Of a stretch of 64,000 nt of DNA, positions 50,736 through 59,059 are shown piece by piece. Made by a program: the position numbers and the translations under genes. The stretch covers positions 96,071 through 160,070 of the forward strand of contig JBAKBP010003126.1 in the NCBI GenBank assembly GCA_037953745.1, written 5' to 3'. The notes below the pieces were generated by a model. That model searched no databases. It was not told where the DNA came from and worked only from the letters and a program-made list of their open reading frames with translations. Source of the stretch: Lithodes maja (Eukaryota; Arthropoda; Malacostraca; Decapoda; Lithodidae). Every line of letters starts with the position of its first letter. Position 1 is the stretch's first letter.

Positions 50736-50820
50736 GTACATAGGTTTACAAGTAAAATTGTCCTGAAGTTCAGTAGCCTAATGATTTTGACAGTACATCC
50801 ACTCAAGCACTCGACCAGCT

Positions 50821-50980
50821 TCATTTCTTGGTTCCCTCTTCTTCTAAGCTGGCCTTAAAGATGTCTGCCAGGCGCTGTGAAGCCACTTGCTCCGAGGTTA
50901 CTGCCGATGGTGCTGGGATCTGGTCTGCTCTGCTCTCCTCACTGGTTCCTTCCGGGAGATCGAAGCAATATTGTTTTAAG
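50821..50980 (-). CDS. Possible terminal exon of an unrecognised gene
   Basis: On the minus strand, after an acceptor-like TTTTCATTAG at ~50989-50980, the frame reads LKQYCFDLPEGTSEESRADQ then QVASQRLADIFKASLEEEGT and stops at ~50821. The composition looks like real protein (charged helix, few rare residues) and the frame ends cleanly. I do not recognise the family. No partner exons were found nearby, so this may be a stray exon, a transposase tail or chance. Confidence 0.3.
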
Positions 50981-51565
50981 ACTAATGAAAATGAGAAGGA
51001 ATGCAAGGAAAATAACAAAAAGATGCATTGTTCTGACCATTTTCTCACTTTGAAAGATGTAATAAGAATTGTAAACCATATTTATAGCTTTACATATGCA
51101 ATAATATAGACTAAAAAGAAAGGAATCGGGTTGTTGTTTGACACCCTGCATCAATAATTCAATATAGTCAAGATTTAACCCCTTTCGTAGTGGCGACGTC
51201 TTTTTAATTGTATTCTAGCTATGCTTAGATGATTTTGTGTACAGTAGTTTAAGAAGGATCTGTGGTAGTCAAAAGGGTTAAGAGAGATAGTTCGAAGCCT
51301 GTTAATTGCAGGAGGCCTTTTTTAAACTAAATAAAATTGTCTAATCATAACCAAATAAAGTTAAAAGGATGGCACCGGTACTGAAAGGGTTAATACAGAA
51401 ACACATGCCAGTGCAGTACAGTGGTGCAGAATTTGGTTACCCCGTTGACTTAGCCGAGATCTACCACAGGTAAACTATTCTGTGCCACCTTGTATATTAT
51501 TTTGTATTAGTTTTAACATCGTTCTTAACACCAATAACCCCCCAAATGAAATTAATGAAAGCATA

Positions 51566-51640
51566 TGATCTTCCCAAGATTCAAACCAAGGATACCACAT
51601 ATATAATTTACACATTCTGACCATTACACCATCAAGACAG
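51566..51640 (-). mobile_element. tRNA-like sequence (SINE head or tRNA pseudogene)
   Basis: On the minus strand TGGTGTAATGGT (51631-51620) matches an A box and GGTTTGAATCT (51588-51578) matches a B box, with ~32 nt between, the normal tRNA spacing. The overall length (~75 nt) fits a tRNA. The acceptor stem ends do not pair well and there is a TATATAT run in the middle, so it is a decayed tRNA or a SINE head rather than a working tRNA gene. Confidence 0.6.
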
Positions 51641-51775
51641 TTAAAGGAACAGTGCATGACTACAATTAGTATACATTTTATTGAATACTAGATATCTTAT
51701 CATCAAGACCGTTATAGGTACAGTGCATGACCACAATTAGTACCGGTATCCATTTTATTGAATACTAGATATCAA
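51633..51775 (+). repeat. Tandem duplication of ~75 bp
   Basis: The block ATCAAGACAGTTAAAGGAAC (with GTGCATGACTACAATTAGTA and ATTTTATTGAATACTAGATA) at 51631-51704 is repeated with small changes at 51702-51773 (ATCAAGACCGTTATAGGTAC). It adjoins the tRNA-like sequence. Confidence 0.85.
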
Positions 51776-51889
51776 TCTAATTATGTACTGGACATAACTG
51801 CACTATGAATAGCACACAGAAGATCCCTGGAAGAAACCTATATTCAGCCAGTAACTCCAGCTCTAAATTACTTGTTGTGTGTAGAAGTA

Positions 51890-52240
51890 TTTACCTATTT
51901 ACCTCTTTGTAGATTACAAGAATTGAGCAACGCTCGTATTGTCCTGTCTCAGTTACAATTTTTGATCTATCCACTTTTTTCTGATTAAAGTATCGTAATG
52001 TAATGGATATTCTTAATTCCCAGATTTTTGGATTGACATAACAAAGCTACTTTTATCTACTTTTATCCAATCTAGATTTGAACATGTTAATGTTCTTCGC
52101 TTGCATCATCTCCCCATCTAAATACTGTAGTTCCAAATATCTATACTTCTATTTGGAAAGCTGAATTTTTGTGTATCCTTACATCTGCCCTTCTTCAGCT
52201 TAAACTGAAGTGTAGTGTATGAAGTGCGTGTTGAATGTTA
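51890..52240 (-). pseudogene. Strongly decayed CR1-like LINE tail
   Basis: Word order (TACCTATTTACCTCTTTGTA; CGTATTGTCCTGTCTCAGTT; ATCTAGATTTGAACATGTTA; GCATCATCTCCCCATCTAAA; AAAGCTGAATTTTTGTGTAT) resembles the antisense of CR1-type RT C-terminal and tail regions, similar in layout to 22740-23100. No open frame survives. Assignment is by general resemblance and needs an alignment. Confidence 0.4.
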
Positions 52241-52559
52241 TTGTACTGTTGCAATGACTGAGGTTGAGAGTGTTGTTTCTTACCCTGTGTAATCAGCTCA
52301 ATTATGCTGATTAGGTGCTAGCATTTATACTGTAAATGTGACGCTGCATCTACTGCACCTCTGACGTCTGCCATTACAGAGAGGGTTTGGGAGGCCATGA
52401 AGCCAGAGGATGTTATGTTATGAATGAAGAATAAGATATAAAACACATGGAACTAAAATTATATTAGCAAAAATCTATGCAGTATATTCCTTAGAGTTTC
52501 AGCCGTCAATACCCCTTTAGTGATGCTTATTCATCATATCATAAGCTTACAGCTACTGT

Positions 52560-52657
52560 TGTTGTTGTTGTTGTTGTTGTTGTTCCCCAGGCTGCCTGGC
52601 CGAACAGCCCCAAGGTCCCGAGCAAGGCCAAGGCCATAGAGCGCCCCCACAAAACAG
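52560..52657 (-). mobile_element. Truncated SINE-like tail with ~62-bp target duplication
   Basis: On the minus strand it ends with the shared tail (GGCCTTGGCCTTGCTCGGGA, CAGGCAGCCTGGGGAAC) and (CAA)n, seen here as (GTT)n at 52557-52582. It is flanked by a very long direct repeat: TTTCAGCCGTCAATACCCCT and on through CTTACAGCTACTG, at 52498-52559 and 52658-52719, with one mismatch (GTGATG/GTCATG). Confidence 0.85.
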
Positions 52658-52719
52658 TTTCAGCCGTCAATACCCCTTTAGTCATGCTTATTCATCATAT
52701 CATAAGCTTACAGCTACTG

Positions 52720-53074
52720 TCAATTGATTTTATACAATTTAGATTAACGATAGTTAAAAGGCTATAAAACACACTACTGCATATAAATAAATTAACTTTT
52801 TTATGTATAAGCTACCACCACACATATGTATTAAAGAGCATAGCTCACCAAATATCACTTCCTGTTTTTATTATTCTTCAAAGCATGTTAATTTGACAAA
52901 TAACGCACATATGCTTTTTGTTATAATTTTTACTCTAAAATAGTAAACAAATTCATATAAGATTTTTTAAGGGGGGTGTTGAAGTGATCAGAGGAGACCC
53001 TTGAAAACAGAGCCGTAACAAAGACCAGTCACCTTGGTCATTAGCTTGCATGACCGGCAAGCTTAAGCTGATTT
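52720..53074. other. Unassigned AT-rich DNA
   Basis: No gene or element recognised. Confidence 0.4.
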
Positions 53075-53441
53075 AAGGGGGCTCACCAGCTTTTTTTTTT
53101 CTCTTTCTCTCCTTTTCTCTCTTTCCCTGGCTTGTATCCATTTGGCCCCATTCAGCCAACTGTTTTAAGACGTTTATCCTCATCCAGTGGTGATTTCTTC
53201 CTGGCGAGCGATAGCGAGCCAGCATTGTATGGAGAAATTTTTCTATCGAAAAATGTACAAATTTAGCTTGCTATCAAGACAAAAATATATATATGCTGGC
53301 TCGCTACCGCTCGCCAGGAAAATATTGACACCTGGATGGGGGTTAACGTCTTAAAACAGTAGGCTGAATGGGGCCGATTGATACAAGCCAAGGAGAGAGG
53401 GAGAGAAATAGAAAAAAGCGAGGTGGGCTCCCTTAAACTGT
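53075..53441. repeat. Inverted pair of R1 repeats (fold-back)
   Basis: The left arm 53075-53221 (TTAAGGGGGCTCACCAGCTT; GGCTTGTATCCATTTGGCCC; CCTGGCGAGCGATAGCGAGC) is the imperfect reverse complement of 53296-53441 (GCTCGCTACCGCTCGCCAGG; GGCTGAATGGGGCCGATTGA; GGTGGGCTCCCTTAA). The ~75-nt centre contains TTTTTCTATCGAAAAATGTA and a TATATATA run. The arms are R1 copies 4 and 5. This is the longest version of R1 in the window and may show its natural ends. Confidence 0.85.
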
Positions 53442-53818
53442 CTAATGATAGCCAAATACAATTAAGGTGAGGGGTCATCATACTAAAGGGGCCGGCTTAA
53501 TAACAGCTACCGTACCTTAGGAGGAGCACGTGACTTGTCCAAGTATATCCCGTCAGCTTCAAGGGCCAGTGCCGCCTGTTCCGTCGGCTGGTTCTGTGGT
53601 GTGCTGCCCTCTGTCTCCAGCCGCTGGTACTCCTCGATAAACCGGGGTTTATCAGGCCCGGCCACAGGGGTGGCCGGGTATTCCTTTCGGACAGGTTCAT
53701 CGTTCCGGGGGATCCATATTTTTTATAGAAGTTTCTGAGGGCACATATAGACAAATATTTACCTATTGTATAGGAAAATTTATATATACTGTATATACTG
53801 TACAGTATATATATACTG

Positions 53819-54208
53819 TTGTTGTTGTTGTTGTTGTTGTTCCCTAAGCTGCCTGGGCGAACATCCCCGAGTCCCTGAGAAAGGCCATGGCCACGATCGG
53901 GCTTTCCCACAGAGCTCTCATTGAGTGTAGATTGTGTTGTTGGCGTAAGTGGTTGTGTGAAATGCAGTCTTCTGATGTTCTGAGGTCCTGATGTGGCGGC
54001 GTCTACGCCGTGGGGCCACCTCCCGAGGCTGCCAACCGCGGATGGCTGCCGACCCTCCACGGCCGAAGACAAAATCAACGACCAGTGGAGGAAAACCGGA
54101 TGCCGGCCGCGGGGAGCAGTTTCGGGAGCCAAACCGTCACAACCATCCCCTGCCCCCTCCCTGGGGGCACGGGTCCTTGGAGCAGCTTCGGTCGCGCCGG
54201 GAATTTCC
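53819..54208 (-). mobile_element. SINE-like element S2, (CAA)n tail
   Basis: Flanked by ATATATACTG (53809-53818, 54211-54220), though in a TA-rich context. On the minus strand it starts GGAAATTCCCGGCGCGACCG, has a GC-rich ~300-bp body unlike S1, then the tail shared with S1 (GGCCATGGCCTTTCTCAGGG; CAGGCAGCTTAGGGAAC) and (CAA)n. No coding capacity. Confidence 0.8.
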
Positions 54209-54259
54209 ATATATATACTGTATACATATACAGTATATACAGTACTGTATATATATATA

Positions 54260-54456
54260 CACTCGAACCTCGATACAACGGACTTTATGGGACCGTTACT
54301 AGTCCGTTGCCTGGAAAAGTCCATTGCTGGATATAGTATTCATATAAGGGGGCCGGAGATCAATATTTTTCATATAGAGCACATAAAATACTCACAAAAT
54401 CTCAACTGAGCTGCTTGGATAGCGAGAATATCCCAGGTATATTTAATAAACGTATA
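54260..54456. mobile_element. pogo-like terminal fragment
   Basis: Starts ACTCGAACCTCGATACAACG in a TA run, a form common at the ends of pogo-like DNA elements. The block 54380-54455 (CAACTGAGCTGCTTGGATAG and on) recurs in inverted form at 62106-62177. No matching opposite terminus was identified. Confidence 0.5.
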
Positions 54457-54842
54457 TTAACTGAGTAATCTTGACCAAACCGATTCATACCTATTGTGTA
54501 TTGCTTTGTTTACTGGTCTGACGAGCGATCCGCGACGCACACACACACACACAGTGACCACGGATCCAAAACTACTTTTATTATTTTGCTCAATCGAAAA
54601 GCACTTGATATAGAAAATTCTAGTCTTTACCATTCACATGGTAAAAGTGATTTGTGCCTCCTGATATATAATTATCTAAGCTAGGTTAGACCATTTCTTG
54701 GTCTGGCTAGCTAATAATAAAAGTAGTTTTGGACCGGCGGTCACTGTGTGTGTGTGTGTGTGTGTGTCGCAGATCGCTCGTCAGACCAGTAAACAAAGCC
54801 ATACACAAGAGATATGAATCAGTTTGGTCAAGATTACTCAGT
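54457..54842. repeat. Fold-back inverted repeat, ~125-bp stem, with (CA)n/(GT)n
   Basis: The left arm 54457-54583 (AACTGAGTAATCTTGACCAA; TTTGTTTACTGGTCTGACGA; CAAAACTACTTTTATTATT) pairs with the right arm 54712-54842. Each arm holds a dinucleotide run (CA at ~54537-54553, GT at ~54747-54767). The ~130-nt loop has no coding capacity. Confidence 0.88.
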
Positions 54843-55642
54843 TAATTACTCGGTTAAGTAGTGAGCCAGGGTGAGAGGGAAGCCGGTGGCGCCGCGGTCC
54901 GTGTTTATCGAACATACCTCGGGATATTGATGATACACCTGAACAAAAATCATCCACACAACCAAACTCAGTGTCGCGGTTCTGTGTAGTGTAAAATCGA
55001 ATTGGTGGCATAAATATCTTGGGAGATATAACAAAGGCATTTGAAAAAAAAAATGTTACTTTCTCCGTGCCAGGCAGAGGAACGGAGAGTGCCTAGGCCT
55101 ATAGGCATCACGGATCAGCGAAGGCCCAGGTTATAGTCCAGTGTACTAAGTTAAATTAGCTATATTAGTGAAAAGTGGCTAGAATAGGAGTCATAGAAGT
55201 AAACTGTATTTCATGAAAAAACTACCGGAAATTATACAAAACATACAATTTCTAAAGAAAGTTTCTAGACCAGTGTAAGTGTCAGTCAGGACTCTACAGC
55301 CACCTGACCACAACACCATTAATCACTAGGCACTTGTCCTGTTTCCCCTCAACAAAAACCTCCCTCCCTCGTCCGTCGGTTGGATATACAAGTCTTGAAC
55401 GTTGCTAGCCTATACGATTTTACCAAAAGCGAAACGAAACTTAACCTCGACAGGAAATGGTACCGACAAAACAAATATCGTAAATAATAGCAAACAGAGA
55501 AAAATAATATGTAAACAAATTAAATCAGTGCAGATTATTTCTCGATCATATCGCAGGATAGTAGTGACGTTATTGGAGAAAGATCTCCCACGCAACCAAT
55601 ATATAGGTAGCCTGGAAAGTTCGTTATTTTCCTAGAGTGCCG
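54843..55642. other. Unassigned intergenic DNA
   Basis: No convincing gene or element. The 77-codon frame at 55402 has no recognisable domain. Confidence 0.4.
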
Positions 55643-55644
55643 TA

Positions 55645-56152
55645 CGGTAGGGTCTCGTAAGATGCGAGATCAGAAGATGCGAGGACCCCAAATAATAAAA
55701 ATAAATTATTTTAAGATGCGAAACTGACCATAATTTGCGAATCGGAGGCTCAAAGTGGGCTAAATCCGAGGAGAAACCTCAAGATGCGAAAACAAAATTA
55801 AAATGCAAGCCTTAGGCGGGAGTTCGCATGCCATTGGCTAGTGTCATTGGCCATTGATAGTGTGTATTTTGTCTCATTTTCATTTATTAATTTATTATTT
55901 TCTGTTTGTATGTGACCGAAATGTATGGTATCATGCACCAATTACCTTTTTCAGGGATTATTACCAACAAAATTGGGACTTTGCGTGAACAAATTGGATT
56001 TATAGGGTGTAAATGGGACTTTACGGCATATTTTTTGGGGCGGATCGACCATAAGACGTTTTTCCCATAAGCTACGTGTATCGTAAGATGCAAATTCGTA
56101 AGATGCGATCGCATCCATCGACCATAAACTCGCATCTTCCGAGACCCTACTG
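55645..56152. mobile_element. Tigger/pogo-type MITE with TA target
   Basis: The left end is TACGGTAGGGTCTCGTAAGA and the right end, reverse-complemented, TACAGTAGGGTCTCGGAAGA. TA lies at 55643-55644 and 56153-56154. The word AAGATGCGA recurs at least six times inside, on both strands. No transposase is encoded. Confidence 0.88.
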
Positions 56153-56256
56153 TATATTACGCTAAGCAGCCGACCAAAAACGAGACAAGTGGTTAGGGCA
56201 GTGAAAATTATGTTTCATAAAATAATTATTGAAAGTGTTACTTAAAGTTACTTAAC

Positions 56257-57352
56257 CCTCCTGGCCCGGGTGTCATTTTAAAATCTGTAAGCTTGAAAGC
56301 CTATTCAGCTTGGTCTGAACGCCGTGCGTCCGACGCATGTAAACAAAGCCGATCGTTACGTCACCGCACCTCCGAAAACAAGAAGGAGAAGACTCGTTTG
56401 TTATTGTACGTCTGTATGTCGTTGTTTCAGTAGTGAAAAGATCGTCATATTGCTAACATCGCTTGCAAGTGCTCTCCACTGAAATCGTTCACAACTGAAC
56501 CAGTTGACTTAGAGAGCTCTACTCAACGCCAGTCTACAGATTGGAAACCGCACTACATTTATAGATGAGTGGGAAATTTCTAGTAGTTAACCCGTTGAGC
56601 CCCGGCTAGTTATAATATTTTGTTCACCCCAGTCCCAAGCCATTTTCACTTCTTTTTTTTGTTTGCTAAAATGGAAGACAAGGATGAGAAATGAAAAAAA
56701 AAAAAAAAAATCACCTCGGACATTTTTTTTTGGGGGGGGGGGGGGAGCCTAAAAAAAAATTGTTGAGCCAAAATGGAAGAGAATGGTGAGAAATGAAGAC
56801 AAAAATAAAAAAAAACTCATTTCGGTCATTTGGGGGGCGGGGGGGGGGGGGGGGTTTCAATAGTTCGTCTCCCCCGCATGACCACCCGCCCGGGAGCACT
56901 AGAGTAAAAACTGAGTACGGCATACATCCTAAGGAGTGTCTCACATAAATCTCAAGCCTCTAGCTCCCATACGACCGGAGTAATGAAGGTTCAAAGTGGC
57001 GGTAAACTATGGGTGTAAACTATCCCCACTAAGCCCACCACCACCAGCCGCGCGGCTGTCTCGGCCCGCTCACACCTACTGTCCCGGCTCCCACACACAC
57101 TACGGTACCTCCCCCTCCTATTCTCCCGCCATTTCCTACCTTACGAGCCACGTAAGTGTTTTTTATATGTCGGACGCACGTGATGCGTCGCTGGGAGTTG
57201 GTGATCAAACACTGCCGACGCAACACGTGCGGCGCTGGGTCTCAGTGGGTTAAACTAAACAAAAATACGGTAGCCTAGGCCTAGACGTTTTTCGGCCAGA
57301 TCGCCCGGGTAGCCCACACTGTCATTTTGAGAGCCTGCCCGGGCCAGGAGGG
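56257..57352. mobile_element. piggyBac-like non-autonomous element (outer)
   Basis: TTAA lies on both sides (56253-56256, 57353-57356). The ends are CCCTCCTGGCCCGGGTG and, reverse-complemented from the right, CCCTCCTGGCCCGGGCAGG, a 15-bp perfect match. TGTCATTTT and TCAAAATGAC lie just inside. There is no transposase. A second piggyBac-like element lies inside it. The ends resemble those of the autonomous element at 7474 (CCCTCCAGCCCCGGGG). Confidence 0.92.
56591..57249. mobile_element. piggyBac-like MITE (inner, nested)
   Basis: TTAA at 56587-56590 and 57250-57253. The ends are CCCGTTGAGCCCCGG and, reverse-complemented, CCCACTGAGACCCAGCG, close to the MITE at 2939. It contains two A/G-rich imperfect duplicates (near 56670-56750 and 56770-56850, AAAATGGAAGA and poly-G). 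The motif GACGCACGTGATGCGTC lies ~80 nt inside the right end. Confidence 0.88.
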
Positions 57353-57502
57353 TTAAAGTTTAAACCAAAACAAGTGTAAATGAGTGGCACTACCCCCCCT
57401 CCCCTCCCCTCCCCACAAACCACGTAACAAACACCTCCTTGTCCTCCACGCCCCACCCACCCCACCCCTCTCTCTCTCTCCCCCCATGTAAGGTCGGGTG
57501 GA

Positions 57503-57520
57503 AATAAATAAATAAATAAA

Positions 57521-57548
<28 letters not shown>
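57503..57548 (+). repeat. (AAAT)n and A-run
   Basis: Several AAAT units followed by a run of ~27 A directly before LINE-A copy 2. It could be the poly(A) tail of an unidentified + strand retroelement, or the target site of LINE-A. Confidence 0.7.
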
Positions 57549-57551
<3 letters not shown>

Positions 57552-57558
57552 ACCAGAG

Positions 57559-59059
57559 ACACCTGTACGAGGTGTAAGATGAATATACACGTGCATAAAG
57601 GCACCGCATGTCAGATATGCAAGCAACCATACCACTGGGTTTGCATAGGATTGATACCAATAAATGAGGCGTACAATACAAGAGGGAAGAAGATTGGGTT
57701 CTAGTCATGTGGTGATAGGCTGGTCTATCAGAGTGAGAACTGAGCGATCTCTGCCATACCCATAGCTTACTCTGACTGTTCCTTTTACTTATATATTTTC
57801 TAGATCTCAAGTGACGGCGTCTCTTCCGTGGATTGATCTCCCAAACTAGAGGTTGGCAGATTGGAAGCCAAAGCGTCACATTTTTCCTTTGACCCTCAAC
57901 TTTCTCTTCATAATTGCTGAGGGGAACAGGGCCCTGGGTGGGGCTTTGGTTTCCCGGGCGTTTCCGCGCCCTCCTCAGCTCCCCGCCATGGAGTGGCTTC
58001 GGTCACCCAGGCTTTATTGTGGTAGGCAGGGAGGGTTCTGTGGGGGCGCTCAGTTATGGCCTTGGCCTTGCTTGGGGCCTTGGGGCTGTTTGGCCAGGCA
58101 GCCTGGGGAACAGCAACAACAACAACAAAAGAGGGAAGAACCTCCATTTCTGCATTAATTGTTTCGATATCACAAGGCAAATCATACAGACTGTAGAAAA
58201 TACAAAAGTACAAGATAGACCGAAATATAGCCAAGACATAGCTACTTTTCACAGAAAATGGGGAACTATTGGGGCCTCAGGGCCCATACCAGTATAACAA
58301 CCCACACACCCTGCCGCACAGCTCCCCACACCTCCCCAGACCCAGAAAACCCCCACATTAATACCATCTATGGCCATTGGCCACCCTACTGCTGTTGATC
58401 AAATACATTTGCAGGATGAACGTAGGATGCAACAAGCCTCCATATCAGGCTCCCCTTCCACATCGCCTCCCCCCTCACCACTGCCACCTGCCCACCTACA
58501 ACCGACCCGTAACTCCACCCCCTGCAGGCCTCACCCACCCATACACCAAGCCCACTATCACCCACAACCACACTTAGCTCACCACATAACCCCTCTCAGC
58601 CCCAGCCACACCTACTGGGGTTGTCTACACCAGTGTGCAGATATTATCTGGAAAGAAGGTGCTACTTTGGTCAAAAGGGCGAATATAATGGGAAGTCATG
58701 CATGTAGATTTGCTCATCCCAAAATTTGCAACAATCTAACCAGTCATGGAAAATGTAGATTTGGTGAAATCTGCAAATACCACCACCCATCCCTTTGCAA
58801 GACATCACTTGAGAAAAAGACCTGCTACAATATGAAATGCCCAGCTTTTCATATTAAAGGGACTTGGAGATATGCTAGACCTAACACGAATGGTAGCCAA
58901 AAAAACTCTCTAGCTATGCGAGGACGAGACAGAGGAAAAAGACAAGGAGGGAAATGGCAGATGAAGATGAAGAGACTGAGGGAGATGGAAAAGCACATAG
59001 AACACCTGGAGCACCTCCTGGCCTCCCAAGAGTGGCAAATACATCCCGAAGACTATTAG
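57559..59059 (+). pseudogene. LINE-A ORF1 protein: PHD/RING-like and tandem CCCH zinc fingers
   Basis: Upstream of the S1 insertion: CTRCKMNIHVHKGTACQICK then YHWVCIGL, a cysteine/histidine finger of PHD/RING type. After the insertion the reading frame changes several times before a stop-free proline-rich segment (~58370-58610). Then come C-terminal fingers: CNNLTSHGKCRFGEICKYHH fits C-x8-C-x5-C-x3-H exactly and CKTSLEKKTCYNMKCPAFH fits C-x8-C-x4-C-x3-H. CRFAHPKI before them may end a third. A basic tail (RGRDRGKRQGGKWQMKMKRL) closes the frame at 59059. Tandem CCCH fingers bind RNA in other families, so the likely role is element RNA binding. ORF2 overlaps it by 106 nt in another frame. Confidence 0.8.
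57692..58128 (+). mobile_element. SINE-like element S1, (CAA)n tail, copy 2
   Basis: Perfect 12-bp target duplication AAGAGGGAAGAA (57680-57691, 58129-58140). It is 437 bp, ~30 bp longer at the 5' end than copy 1 (starts GATTGGGTTCTAGTCATGTG). The body is otherwise closely similar to 32752-33157. It splits LINE-A ORF1. Confidence 0.9.

Noticed and set aside
51566..51640. Functional tRNA gene
   Set aside because: A and B boxes are present, but the stems pair poorly, the middle is a TATA-rich run and no anticodon loop can be drawn with confidence.
53497..54324. 275-codon minus-strand frame
   Set aside because: It reads through the S2 SINE-like element and TA-rich repeats, with poly-N and tyrosine runs from (CAA)n and TATA sequence.
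56689..56850. Poly-A and poly-G runs as functional structures
   Set aside because: They are low-complexity expansions in an inner MITE duplication, and homopolymer lengths are unreliable in assemblies.
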